32,527 bases of DNA from Sulfuricurvum sp. (GCA_030696285.1 JAUYSQ010000173.1:1-32527); one strand, 5' to 3'; counted from the stretch's first letter, positions 22,700-31,149 are shown. Numbers and translations are program-made. The notes: generated by a model not told the origin, from the sequence alone.

Positions 22700-23767
22700 A
22701 TGGCAGACGTAACAGCAGCAATGGTCAAAGACCTTCGTACGGCGACTGATGCGCCTATGATGGATTGTAAAAAAGCACTCACTGAGTGTGATGGCGACAT
22801 GGAAAAAGCAAAAGAATTTTTGCGTGACCGTGGTATGGCACAAACCGCTAAAAAAGCGGATCGTGTAGCAGCTGAAGGACTTTTGGGTCTTAAAGTTTCT
22901 GAAACTTTTACGTCGGCTTCATTGGTAGAGATTAACTCTGAAACCGATTTCGTTGCAAAAAATGACGGCTTTATCGCTCTTGTCGGCAACACAGCAGCAC
23001 ACGTATTTACTACAGGTGTCAGTTCGGTAGAAGAGTTGAATGAAACTTCATACGAAACAGGAACTTTTTCAGAGTATTTTACGTCTCAAGTTGCTCGTAT
23101 CGGTGAAAAAATTGTAACTCGACGTTTTGTCACTCTCAATGCTGGCGAGCACGGATGTGTTAACGGTTACGTTCACACAAACGGCCGCGTAGGTGTTTTG
23201 GTAGCAATCACATGTGATTCTCAAAAAACAGCGGACGCATTGGCTCCAATGGTACGTAACATTGCAATGCATGCATCCGCAATGAAACCTACGACTATGA
23301 GTTACAATGATTTTGATGCTACGTATGTTCAAGAAGAGACTATTGGGCGTATTGAAGCGATCAAAACGGAAAATGAAGAACTTGCACGTTTGAAAAAACC
23401 ATTGAAGAATGTTCCTCAGTATATTTCTATGTCACAACTGACTCCGGAAGTTATGGCTGAAGCTGAAGAAGCGATCAAAGCGAAGTTGCTAGCGGATGGA
23501 AAGCCTGAAAAAATTTGGGCAAACATCATCCCTGGACAATTGGCTCGTTTCGTAGCGGACAATACAACTTTGGATAAAGAACTTGCATTGTTGGATCAAA
23601 ACTACGTTATGGACGATTCATTGACGGTTGCGCAAGCCCTTACAAAAGAAGCTGCTGCTCACGGCGGAACAGCTAGTATCGTTGAATTCGTGAAATACGA
23701 AGTAGGCGAAGGCTTAGAGAAGAAAGTAGACAACTTCGCAGAAGAAGTCGCTGCTCAAATGGCGTAA
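22700..23767 (+). CDS. tsf: Elongation factor Ts
   Basis: The 355-residue product exchanges GDP on EF-Tu. The N-terminal UBA-like domain [19 protein letters not shown], the EF-Tu contact [11 protein letters not shown], and the C-terminal module are all visible. It is longer than the E. coli protein (283 residues), with an enlarged core domain. It is cotranscribed with rpsB and followed immediately by a hairpin terminator. Confidence 0.98.
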   Translation: MADVTAAMVKDLRTATDAPMMDCKKALTECDGDMEKAKEFLRDRGMAQTAKKADRVAAEGLLGLKVSETFTSASLVEINSETDFVAKNDGFIALVGNTAAHVFTTGVSSVEELNETSYETGTFSEYFTSQVARIGEKIVTRRFVTLNAGEHGCVNGYVHTNGRVGVLVAITCDSQKTADALAPMVRNIAMHASAMKPTTMSYNDFDATYVQEETIGRIEAIKTENEELARLKKPLKNVPQYISMSQLTPEVMAEAEEAIKAKLLADGKPEKIWANIIPGQLARFVADNTTLDKELALLDQNYVMDDSLTVAQALTKEAAAHGGTASIVEFVKYEVGEGLEKKVDNFAEEVAAQMA

Positions 23768-23768
23768 A

Positions 23769-23790
23769 TAAACCTTTTGGTTTAGCTTTT
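23769..23790 (+). terminator. Terminator after tsf
   Basis: TAAACC (23769-23774) pairs with GGTTTA (23779-23784) around TTTT, followed by GCTTTT. It lies directly after the tsf stop. Confidence 0.65.
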
Positions 23791-23793
23791 CCC

Positions 23794-23863
23794 CGTCATT
23801 CCCGCGAAGGCGGGAATCCAGCTTTTTAAGAGATGGATTCCCTGATCAAGTCAGAGGATGACG
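23794..23863. repeat. Intergenic inverted-repeat element, copy 4
   Basis: It starts CGTCATTCCCGC and ends GAGGATGACG. The first hairpin (ATTCCCGC/GCGGGAAT, loop GAAG) is identical to copy 2. A shortened middle contains GATGGATTCCC. It lies between the tsf terminator and the ABC ATPase promoter. Confidence 0.8.
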
Positions 23864-23901
23864 AAATCGTAATTTACTCTCTTTTTTTAATTTAATTCTC
23901 C

Positions 23902-23907
23902 TATAAT
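23902..23907 (+). promoter_or_regulatory. -10 box of the ABC ATPase gene; likely leaderless mRNA
   Basis: TATAAT is followed by TCCCCC and then ATG 23914, so the expected +1 is the A of the start codon. There is no SD. Confidence 0.5.
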
Positions 23908-23913
23908 TCCCCC

Positions 23914-24558
23914 ATGATACTTTTAAAAGCAACCTCACTTTCCCATCGTTTTGATTACCCTCTTTTTGACAACCTCTCGTTGGAACTCCATGCGCGTGAG
24001 TCTATCGCTATTGTTGGGGTAAGCGGCAGCGGTAAATCAACCCTTTTGCATATTCTCTCTTCTTTGTTAAAACCTAACAGCGGGAATGTTGAACTTTTTG
24101 GAAAAGATATTTATACGTTGGATGAAAAATCACTTGTCACTCTTCGCCGTCATGATTTGGGACTCATCTATCAAAGTCATTATCTTTTCAAAGGGTTTAG
24201 TGCGTATGAGAATCTCGAAGTAGCGGCGATTTTAGCGGGAGAAAAAATTGAACCTGCGCTATTGGTCAGCCTAGGGATAGCGCACGTCATCGAGCAAAAA
24301 GTGACGGAGCTCTCAGGCGGTCAGCAACAGCGCGTCTCTATTGCTCGGATACTTTCCAAGAAGCCGCGTCTTATTTTTGCCGATGAACCGACGGGGAATT
24401 TGGATCATGCAACGGCTACGGAAGTTATGGATCTTTTTATGGATTATTTAAATGAACACAATGCGGGTTTGCTATTGGTAACACACGATGAGGCATTGGC
24501 TTCCAGATGTGATCATATCTATCGAATGACAGACGGCATGCTGGTCAAGGGTAAATAA
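23914..24558 (+). CDS. ABC transporter ATP-binding protein (LolD-like)
   Basis: The 214-residue ATPase has Walker A GVSGSGKST, the Q-loop in LGLIYQSHYLFKGFSAYENL, the ABC signature LSGGQQQR, Walker B LIFADEPTGNLD and the switch His in VTHDEA. It belongs to the LolD/MacB/FtsE-like group that works with MacB-type permeases. No permease gene is adjacent, so the partner must be elsewhere. The position between tsf and fliR matches Cj1180c of C. jejuni. Its ATG lies directly at the predicted transcription start, and fliR follows three bases after its stop. Confidence 0.9.
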   Translation: MILLKATSLSHRFDYPLFDNLSLELHARESIAIVGVSGSGKSTLLHILSSLLKPNSGNVELFGKDIYTLDEKSLVTLRRHDLGLIYQSHYLFKGFSAYENLEVAAILAGEKIEPALLVSLGIAHVIEQKVTELSGGQQQRVSIARILSKKPRLIFADEPTGNLDHATATEVMDLFMDYLNEHNAGLLLVTHDEALASRCDHIYRMTDGMLVKGK

Positions 24559-24561
24559 GAA

Positions 24562-25326
24562 ATGGAATGGGCGGAAATTTTTAGTGAGGGGCGTTCCGCC
24601 GCATTTTTACTCCTCTTCACCCGTTTTACGGCACTATTCATGGCAGTTCCCATCTTTTCGCATGCGAATATCCCTATGTCGGTCAAAGCGGCTATGGCGT
24701 TTTTTTTCACCGTGGTATTTTTTAGTTCTCTCCCCCCGTTGCAAATTCCTTTGGATGCTGCTAGCCTAAGTGTTGCCCTTTTGGGTGAAATGCTCTTTGG
24801 GCTTACCGTGGGGATTATTTTGCAGCTCGCATATCACGTTATCACCTTTGCGGGGGGGCAGATTTCGTTTATGATGGGTTTTACGCTGGCATCCGCTATT
24901 GATCCTCAATCGGGTGTTTCGATGCCGATTATCGGTCAGTTTTTGGCCTTGGTCTCTTTGATGATACTTTTGGCTCTTGATTTGCACCACTGGATTTTGC
25001 TTTTTGCCTCTGAATCGATTGCCTCCGTTCCCTTGGGCGGATTTATGCTCACCCCTGAGCTTTTCAAATACATCATGCACGCAACTCTCAATATGTTTAT
25101 AGTCGGGTTTATGATCGCCTTTCCGATAACGGCACTCTCGATGCTCGCCGATGTTATTTTTGGGATGTTGATGAAAACGATGCCGCAGTTTAATCTCTTG
25201 GTTATCGGGATGCCGATTAAAATCGGAGTGGCGTTTGTAGTGCTTATTGCAACACTCAGTGCGACGATGCTGATCGTCAATTCGCAGATGGAGAATGCTT
25301 TTTACTTTTTAGAAAAATTATTCTAA
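24562..25326 (+). CDS. fliR: Flagellar export gate protein FliR
   Basis: The 254-residue integral membrane protein belongs to the FliR/SctT family. It has about six hydrophobic segments, from FLLLFTRFTALFMAVPIF to VAFVVLIATLSATMLIV. It retains GQISFMMGFTLASAIDPQSG and the C-terminal MPQFNLLVIGMPIKI typical of the type III export gate. It forms part of the flagellar type III secretion pore with FliP and FliQ. It starts three bases after the ABC ATPase stop. Its 3' end overlaps the stop region of the opposite-strand PLD-like gene by nine bases. Confidence 0.95.
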   Translation: MEWAEIFSEGRSAAFLLLFTRFTALFMAVPIFSHANIPMSVKAAMAFFFTVVFFSSLPPLQIPLDAASLSVALLGEMLFGLTVGIILQLAYHVITFAGGQISFMMGFTLASAIDPQSGVSMPIIGQFLALVSLMILLALDLHHWILLFASESIASVPLGGFMLTPELFKYIMHATLNMFIVGFMIAFPITALSMLADVIFGMLMKTMPQFNLLVIGMPIKIGVAFVVLIATLSATMLIVNSQMENAFYFLEKLF

Positions 25327-25800
25327 GTAACGCTTGGAATGAGATCGTAGTAAGATTATCGCTTTTCGTATTTTAGCAATCGCAAGAGCATCTTCATGAC
25401 ATACTATTTTTTCGTTATTATCGCTGAGTTGCTCTGCATCCAGTGCCCCTTGGTGATGACACATGAAGGCAGTATCCATAATAATAGTGGTGTCATTAAG
25501 AGATTTTTCAGAATGCAATAACAGTTCTACATTCTCATACGCTATAAGAGCAAGAGGGTCATACGCAGGATTGTGTGTAATGATGGTGAGGTTAACCCCT
25601 TTTGATACCGATTGAATAAGTTTGGCTTTTAATGAGGGATAATTGAGTGAGGGAGTCAGAATGATGATTTCTTCACGCGTATTTTTTAGGTGCGAGTTGA
25701 GGGAATGTTCAAAATGACTTGTATCCTTTGGAAGAACATAGAAATTGCTTTGAGCATTTGCAACACTGAATGTCAAAAGTAAAGCTATAAGTTTTATCAT
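25318..25800 (-). CDS. Exported PLD/NucT-like protein with degenerate active site
   Basis: The 160-residue protein has a signal peptide (MIKLIALLLTFSVANA) and one domain with the fold pattern of single-domain phospholipase D family nucleases: NTREEIIILTPSLNYPSLKAKL, SKGVNLTIITHNP, then LNDTTIIMDTAFMCHHQGALD. The last segment corresponds to the HxKxxxxD(x)nGSANW region of H. pylori NucT. The catalytic His and Lys are not at the expected place, while the Asp seems to remain. From memory, nucT lies beside the poly-E-rich protein gene in H. pylori, which supports the assignment. It may be an inactive relative with a binding role. It is convergent with fliR. Confidence 0.6.
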   Translation of the reverse strand: MIKLIALLLTFSVANAQSNFYVLPKDTSHFEHSLNSHLKNTREEIIILTPSLNYPSLKAKLIQSVSKGVNLTIITHNPAYDPLALIAYENVELLLHSEKSLNDTTIIMDTAFMCHHQGALDAEQLSDNNEKIVCHEDALAIAKIRKAIILLRSHSKRYLE

Positions 25801-25876
25801 TTTATTTTTTTTTAGTTACAATGATACCATTAAGAGCTGAATAAACAATAGCCAGAGATGAGGGGTCAAGTACGCC

Positions 25877-27100
25877 ATGAGAATTTTGTTGTTAAACGAT
25901 AATCCGGTTGTGCGCAAATTGGTTGCACTAAGCGCACAAAAAACAAAAGATGATTTGAATGTCGTTTGGTCAGCAGATGAGATTGAACATGATAAATATG
26001 ATCTGCTTATCGTGGATGATGCCCATTACAGCGACGAAGTTATGGCTGTGCTCAAAGAAAAAATAGTATTTGAGAGAAGTTTATTAATGGCGACACGCGG
26101 GAATGCTATTCCTGCCGGATTTGATCATGTGATTAACAAACCGTTTTTGCCGACCGATTTGGTTGAGTTGTTTGCAGGGATCGAAAATTCCCTCTCAAAA
26201 GCTGCGCTAAAAGAAGAAGAGAGTGCTGTAGATACGCAATCTGTTGATCTTGAGTCGATGCTGGAAGGGCTTGAGGATGAGGAGAGTTTTGATACATTAG
26301 ATTTGGATGAGATGTTCGATTTTGACGAGCCAATCGAGCTAAGTGATGAGGTTCCAGACACATTTAAGACCAATGTACTTGATCACGAAGAGGTGCAAGA
26401 GTTACAAGATCTTTTGGACGACACGGATGAACAAGAGAGTGGAGATGAGTTTATTCTGGATGATTTGGAGTTTGAAGAACAAGCCATCAATGAAATTGTT
26501 GATTTAGCGGATGAAGAGAGTGACGATGACCTTTTGGACGGGATGGATCATTTTGAGCTAGAGGATGATGAGAAGGGAGTAGATGATCTTGACGATTTGA
26601 TACCAGAAGAGGATATTACAGAATCTGAAGCAGCGGTATTGAGTGATGAAGAATTTGGTGATCTCGAATTGCAAATTCAAGAAGCAGTCGGAGAACTTGG
26701 GCTCGAAGATTTAGAGCAAGAGTTGGAAGATGAGCAACTGGAAGATCTTGATATTGGCGATTTGGATATGCTCGAAGAAACAGATATGTTTGACGGGATG
26801 GATATGTTCGGCGATTTGGACGAATTGGATAGTATTGATGAACGGGAGATGAAGCTTGCAGTCGGAGAGGCCGTGGAGCCTGAAATCCAAGCAGAGGAAG
26901 AGCCGTTTAGTATGGATGTTAGAGATGAAGCAGTCTTTGAAAGCAAGCCTTTAACGACAGCTATGGAAGAAAAAAACTTGCAGCATGAGGGGATGGAAGC
27001 ATTGAATACCCTCTTGAAAGTACTTTCAAGTGATGACGTTGTTAAATCACTTAAAGGGCTTAATATCAGTATCAATATCAATTTCGGGAATGAGAAGTGA
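25877..27100 (+). CDS. Receiver-like domain plus long acidic region (highly acidic protein)
   Basis: The 407-residue protein has an N-terminal receiver-like domain of about 100 residues: acidic site N7 D8 after the first strand, candidate phospho-acceptor Asp47 in DLLIVDDAHY, Thr73, and Lys88 in INKPF. Residues 115-350 are dominated by Asp and Glu (LEDEESFDTLDLDEMFDFDE, LEDLDIGDLDMLEE) with hardly any basic residue. The end, EALNTLLKVLSSDDVVKSLKGL followed by NISININFG, is ordered and looks conserved. By position upstream of gmk-tatA-argS it corresponds to Cj1178c (highly acidic protein) and H. pylori HP0322 (poly E-rich protein). The function is unknown. Confidence 0.8.
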   Translation: MRILLLNDNPVVRKLVALSAQKTKDDLNVVWSADEIEHDKYDLLIVDDAHYSDEVMAVLKEKIVFERSLLMATRGNAIPAGFDHVINKPFLPTDLVELFAGIENSLSKAALKEEESAVDTQSVDLESMLEGLEDEESFDTLDLDEMFDFDEPIELSDEVPDTFKTNVLDHEEVQELQDLLDDTDEQESGDEFILDDLEFEEQAINEIVDLADEESDDDLLDGMDHFELEDDEKGVDDLDDLIPEEDITESEAAVLSDEEFGDLELQIQEAVGELGLEDLEQELEDEQLEDLDIGDLDMLEETDMFDGMDMFGDLDELDSIDEREMKLAVGEAVEPEIQAEEEPFSMDVRDEAVFESKPLTTAMEEKNLQHEGMEALNTLLKVLSSDDVVKSLKGLNISININFGNEK

Positions 27101-27720
27101 ATACTAAAAGTGGCGCGATACTCGTATTATCAGGACCCAGCGGTGCGGGGAAGAGCTCGCTTATTCGTAAAATAATGGATGACATCGGTCCCATCTATTT
27201 TTCGATTTCTACGACAACAAGAGCCATGCGAGAGGGTGAAGCAGATGGAAGAGACTACCATTTTGTGACCAAGGAAGTCTTTGCGCAGGAGATCGAAGAA
27301 GAGATGTTTTTAGAGTACGCTGTGGTACATGGAAATTATTACGGAACGTCACTTGGCCCTGTTAAAAAGGCACTCAAAGAGGGGAAACTGGTTATTTTTG
27401 ACATCGATGTTCAAGGACATGATGCAGTGCAAAACCGTTTGAGTGACATTACAACATCAGTTTTTATTACCACTCCAACGCTCCAAGAACTTAAAACACG
27501 GCTCCTTAACCGTTCAACGGACAGTGATGAGGTGATTGCTAAACGTCTTGAAATGGCCAAGCGTGAAGTTCAACGGATTAGCGAATACGATTTTTTGATT
27601 GTCAATGATGATTTGGATGAAGCAGCGGCGGTACTGGTTAATATTGCTAAAGCGGCACGAATGAAAATCCCCACATTGCAAATCAATGAATTTGTGCAAA
27701 CATGGGAAGAAAAAGCGTAA
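27097..27720 (+). CDS. gmk: Guanylate kinase
   Basis: The 207-residue kinase converts GMP to GDP. The P-loop is LSGPSGAGKSS; FSISTTTRAMREGEADGRDYHF binds GMP; and VIFDIDVQGHDAV and RLEMAKREVQ complete the fold. The start is GTG 27097, overlapping the stop of the acidic-protein gene as GTGA, so translation is probably coupled. The only nearby ATG (27090) is out of frame. A new promoter follows before tatA. Confidence 0.96.
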   Translation: MNTKSGAILVLSGPSGAGKSSLIRKIMDDIGPIYFSISTTTRAMREGEADGRDYHFVTKEVFAQEIEEEMFLEYAVVHGNYYGTSLGPVKKALKEGKLVIFDIDVQGHDAVQNRLSDITTSVFITTPTLQELKTRLLNRSTDSDEVIAKRLEMAKREVQRISEYDFLIVNDDLDEAAAVLVNIAKAARMKIPTLQINEFVQTWEEKA

Positions 27721-27754
27721 GAAAGGTGTAAGGACAGTTACAGCTAGAAGCCGT

Positions 27755-27760
27755 TATACT
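27755..27760 (+). promoter_or_regulatory. Putative -10 box for tatA-argS
   Basis: TATACT lies 36 bases upstream of the tatA ATG, in the 75-base gap after gmk. Confidence 0.4.
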
Positions 27761-27795
27761 GCACCCATTAATTTTCTAAAAAAGGAACTCTACAG

Positions 27796-28032
27796 ATGAG
27801 TATGCCAAGCGGGACTGAATTATTATTGATTTTCGGAATTGTTATTTTGTTGTTTGGGGCGAAAAAGATCCCAGATCTTGCAAAAGGGATTGGACAAGGT
27901 ATCCGTAATTTCAAAAAAGAGATGAAAGATGACAAAGCTGAAGAAGCAGAGGCTACTATCGTAGAAGCTCCAAAGCAAGTGGAAACGACGACTACAAGCG
28001 TTGAAACTCCAAAAACTACAACACAAGCGTAA
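27796..28032 (+). CDS. tatA: Sec-independent translocase subunit TatA
   Basis: The 78-residue protein has one membrane helix ([15 protein letters not shown]), the hinge and amphipathic helix with the conserved [22 protein letters not shown], and a hydrophilic Thr/Glu-rich tail. TatA oligomers form the pore that exports folded Tat substrates such as periplasmic molybdoenzymes. AAGGA is the SD ahead of ATG 27796; ATG 27802 is also possible. The position between gmk and argS is conserved in the phylum. Confidence 0.95.
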   Translation: MSMPSGTELLLIFGIVILLFGAKKIPDLAKGIGQGIRNFKKEMKDDKAEEAEATIVEAPKQVETTTTSVETPKTTTQA

Positions 28033-28034
28033 TC

Positions 28035-29615
28035 TTGAAACAACGAGTAGCTGCGCTTTTGCGCGATAAATTTAACTGCGACGTTATCCTCGAAAAACCG
28101 AAAGATCGTTCTTTCGGACATTTTTCAACTCCCATTGCCTTTTCCCTTTCAAAAGAGCTTCGTAAATCACCTATGATTATTGCCGAAGAGATTGCAAACT
28201 CTTTTGGAGACGAATCTGTCTTTAGTGCGGTTGAATCCGTTAAGGGATACATCAACTTTCGCCTTTCCGAAGCTTTTTTAGATGAGTATGCTACATGGGC
28301 ACTGCGACATGGAGATCAGTTCGGAAGTGACGATAAAAAAGGGACGATTCTCCTCGAGTTCGTCAGTGCAAATCCGACGGGACCGCTTCATATCGGACAC
28401 GCTCGCGGCGCTGTATATGGGGATACTCTCCTTCGTCTCGGCCGTCATTTAGGGTATGAGATCACGGCTGAGTATTACGTCAATGATGCGGGAAATCAGA
28501 TCGATTTACTTGGAGTTTCACTCCAGCTTGAAGGGCGCAGTGCATTACTCGGCGAAGAAGTAGAGTGGCCTGAAAAATATTATCGCGGTGAGTATCTAAG
28601 CGATCTTGCCCGCGAAGTGTTGGAGCAGTTTGGCGAAGAAGCTTTGCGGGATGAGAGTCGCCAAAAAGAGCTCGCATTGTGGGCAAAAGATAAAATTTTA
28701 GCACTTATTGTCAATGATTTAAAGGCGATTAACGTCCATTTTGATACCTTTGTCGGTGAAGCATCATTGTATGGTGAGTGGGATCGTGTCATGGCAAAAA
28801 TGGGTCAGGGTGTTTACCAAAATGAGGGTAAAACCTTTATTCACTCTTCTGATTTTGGCGATGACCATGACCGCGTGGTTGTACGTGAAGATGGCCGTCC
28901 AACGTATCTTGCCGGCGATATTATTTACCATAATCAAAAATTTGAACGCGGATATGAAGACTATATCAATATTTGGGGAGCCGATCACCACGGGTATATC
29001 GCACGTGTCAAAGCGGCGGTGAGCTTTTTAGGGTATAACCCTGAAAAACTGGAAGTACAGCTCTCACAAATGGTCAGTCTTCTCAAAGACGGTGAGCCGT
29101 TCAAGATGTCCAAGCGTGCAGGGACTGTGATACAAATGAGTGATGTCGTTGAAGAGATCGGCTCCGATGCTTTACGTTTTATGTTCGCGTCTAAAAAATG
29201 CGATACAGCTTTGGAGTTTGATATCGAAGAGCTCAAGCGTCAAGACAGCTCAAACCCTATTTACTACGTCCAATATGCACACGCTCGTATCCAAACCCTC
29301 GTCTCTAAAAGTGAAATAGGATTGGAAGAGATTATGGGATCGTATTTGATCGGATTGAGTCCGGACGCGGATGGTTTGCTGTTTGAAGCATTGCTGCTTC
29401 CTGAAATCATCGAGGATGCGTTTGAATCGCGTCAAGCACAAAAACTTCCCGATTATCTTAAAGCTCTTGCGGCTAAACTGCATAAATTTTATTATGATAC
29501 CCGTATTATCGGCAATGAGGATGAAGCAAAACTTCTTAAACTCCTATTGGTTGTCGCTCTCTCTTTCAAAACCGGCTTATCTCTGCTGGGAATCGAAGCC
29601 AAAGACCGGATGTAA
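28035..29615 (+). CDS. argS: Arginyl-tRNA synthetase
   Basis: The 526-residue class I synthetase has the HIGH motif in SANPTGPLHIGHARGAVYGD, the KMSK motif in FKMSKRAGTV, and the N-terminal additional domain. The start is TTG 28035, two bases after the tatA stop, with no clear SD. The resulting MKQRVAALLRDKFN agrees with the usual start of Campylobacterota ArgS (MKQ..), so a TTG start with translational coupling is likely. A weak terminator hairpin overlaps its stop codon. Confidence 0.97.
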   Translation: MKQRVAALLRDKFNCDVILEKPKDRSFGHFSTPIAFSLSKELRKSPMIIAEEIANSFGDESVFSAVESVKGYINFRLSEAFLDEYATWALRHGDQFGSDDKKGTILLEFVSANPTGPLHIGHARGAVYGDTLLRLGRHLGYEITAEYYVNDAGNQIDLLGVSLQLEGRSALLGEEVEWPEKYYRGEYLSDLAREVLEQFGEEALRDESRQKELALWAKDKILALIVNDLKAINVHFDTFVGEASLYGEWDRVMAKMGQGVYQNEGKTFIHSSDFGDDHDRVVVREDGRPTYLAGDIIYHNQKFERGYEDYINIWGADHHGYIARVKAAVSFLGYNPEKLEVQLSQMVSLLKDGEPFKMSKRAGTVIQMSDVVEEIGSDALRFMFASKKCDTALEFDIEELKRQDSSNPIYYVQYAHARIQTLVSKSEIGLEEIMGSYLIGLSPDADGLLFEALLLPEIIEDAFESRQAQKLPDYLKALAAKLHKFYYDTRIIGNEDEAKLLKLLLVVALSFKTGLSLLGIEAKDRM

Positions 29616-29637
29616 ATCCGGCTGTAATCCTCTTTTG
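29606..29637 (+). terminator. Possible terminator after argS
   Basis: CCGGAT (29606-29611) pairs perfectly with ATCCGG (29616-29621) around GTAA, which includes part of the stop codon. A T-rich stretch, CTCTTTTG, begins nine bases later. The delayed T-tract makes it uncertain. Confidence 0.45.
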
Positions 29638-29638
29638 T

Positions 29639-29644
29639 TATAAT
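29639..29644 (+). promoter_or_regulatory. -10 box for aguB
   Basis: TATAAT lies 31 bases before the aguB ATG, leaving a leader of about 24 bases with AAAGG as SD. Confidence 0.55.
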
Positions 29645-29674
29645 CACATAAATTACTTTTTTCAAAGGCTAATC

Positions 29675-30526
29675 ATGGTCAAAGTCGCTGCAATACAAAT
29701 GCACATGAGTGCAGATAAATCTGCCAATATTGCCAAAGCTGATGCAATGGTTCGTGAAGCGGCAGCTAATGAAGCAAATATTATTTTATTGCCAGAGCTT
29801 TTTGAAGGCTATTATTTCTGTAAAGATATGGATCAAAAATATTTCGACTGGGCCCATCCGCGTGAAAATCACCCTATGATCGAGCATTTTTCCTCCGTTG
29901 CAAAAGAACTGAACGTTGTATTGCCGATCAGCTATTTCGAGCGTGACGGGGAACGCTATTTTAACTCTCTCGTGATGATTAACTCTGATGGAACGGTGAT
30001 GGATAATTATCGTAAAACACACATTCCCGATGGCCCTGGATACGAAGAGAAATTTTATTTTCAACCCGGCGATACAGGCTTTAAAGTATGGGAAACAGCG
30101 TATGGCAATGTCGGTGTCGGTATCTGCTGGGATCAGTGGTTCCCGGAAACGGCTCGATCTTTAACCCTTATGGGTGCCGATATGATTTTTTATCCGACTG
30201 CGATCGGAAGCGAACCGGAAATCGGTGTCGATTCGGCATCGCATTGGCAGCGAGTTCAGATGGGGCACTCTGCGGCAAATATCATCCCTGTCATCGCTGC
30301 GAATCGTATCGGCGAAGAGGTGGGGGAGAGTTGTACACTTACTTTTTACGGCTCATCGTTCATTACTGACCATACAGGTGCAAAAGTGGCGGAAGCGTCA
30401 CGGGATAAAGAAGAAATTCTCTACAGCGAATTTGATCCTGCTTCTATTCGCGAACACCGCCACTACTGGGGATTGATCCGCGATCGCCGACCGGAGTGTT
30501 ATGGGCGGCTAACTGAAAATACATAA
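29675..30526 (+). CDS. aguB: N-carbamoylputrescine amidase
   Basis: The 283-residue nitrilase-superfamily enzyme hydrolyses N-carbamoylputrescine to putrescine, the last step of the agmatine route to polyamines. The catalytic triad is visible: Glu41 in LLPELFEG, Lys114 in YRKTHIPDGPGY, and Cys151 in GVGICWDQWFPE. HIPDGPGYEEKFYF and the ending RDRRPECYG are typical of AguB. It appears to be transcribed alone; the agmatine deiminase partner is not in the window. Confidence 0.93.
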   Translation: MVKVAAIQMHMSADKSANIAKADAMVREAAANEANIILLPELFEGYYFCKDMDQKYFDWAHPRENHPMIEHFSSVAKELNVVLPISYFERDGERYFNSLVMINSDGTVMDNYRKTHIPDGPGYEEKFYFQPGDTGFKVWETAYGNVGVGICWDQWFPETARSLTLMGADMIFYPTAIGSEPEIGVDSASHWQRVQMGHSAANIIPVIAANRIGEEVGESCTLTFYGSSFITDHTGAKVAEASRDKEEILYSEFDPASIREHRHYWGLIRDRRPECYGRLTENT

Positions 30527-30615
30527 AACATTTGATGTTAAAAAAAATGTTAACTTAACACTATTTTAACTTTATTGTGAAATAATGGCATGAAAATATC
30601 CAAATAGGATTCCTC

Positions 30616-31149
30616 ATGCAAAACTTCCTCCGTCTCTCCCTCATCAGTCTCGCTGCTGCATTATTACTAAGCGCTTGTCGCGCCGATGAATATGATGCCA
30701 ACACTACCGCACCAATCACATCCATCGGACAAGCGATACTCGCGGCAGAAGCCAATGGCACAATCCCGAAACTCAACCATGATGACACCATCGTAGGACC
30801 TGATACGGATAACAACGGTATTCGCGATGACATTGATGCGTATATCGCTACGCTCCCTTATACTGAGGTGCAGAAGAAAGCCGTTCAGCAAGATGCACGG
30901 GCTTTGACAGCTACATTGATCATCGATACAAATGATTCAGTAGCCCTGAAAACAGCAGGAGAAAAAATTATGCGTGCAGTTAATTGTATATTCGATAAAT
31001 TTGATTTACAAATAGCTGATCAAGTCACAAACGATATGGAAAAGATGACTATAAATACTAAAAATAGATTTATGCAATATGAAAAATATAATTCTGCCCG
31101 TAGCGGAAGTGTAACAAGTTTACCAAGTGGAGATACATGTGAGCAGTAA
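30616..31149 (+). CDS. Lipoprotein with Asp-rich calcium-type loop
   Basis: The 177-residue protein has a lipoprotein signal: hydrophobic core LISLAAALLLSAC with the lipidation Cys21. The mature part contains GPDTDNNGIRDDIDAYI (Asp63-Asp74), which resembles a DxDxNGxxDD calcium-binding loop of the dockerin or thrombospondin-repeat type. Two further cysteines (NCIFDKF and DTCEQ) may form a disulfide. The remainder is helical. It starts after SD AGGAT and overlaps the hydrolase gene downstream, so the pair is coupled. I do not recognise a family. It could be a chaperone, tether or inhibitor of the hydrolase; this is inferred from arrangement only. Confidence 0.75.
   Translation: MQNFLRLSLISLAAALLLSACRADEYDANTTAPITSIGQAILAAEANGTIPKLNHDDTIVGPDTDNNGIRDDIDAYIATLPYTEVQKKAVQQDARALTATLIIDTNDSVALKTAGEKIMRAVNCIFDKFDLQIADQVTNDMEKMTINTKNRFMQYEKYNSARSGSVTSLPSGDTCEQ

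Noticed and set aside
461-23863. CRISPR array or integron attC sites
   Set aside because: The repeats are far apart, variable in length, not regularly spaced, and lack attC core sites.
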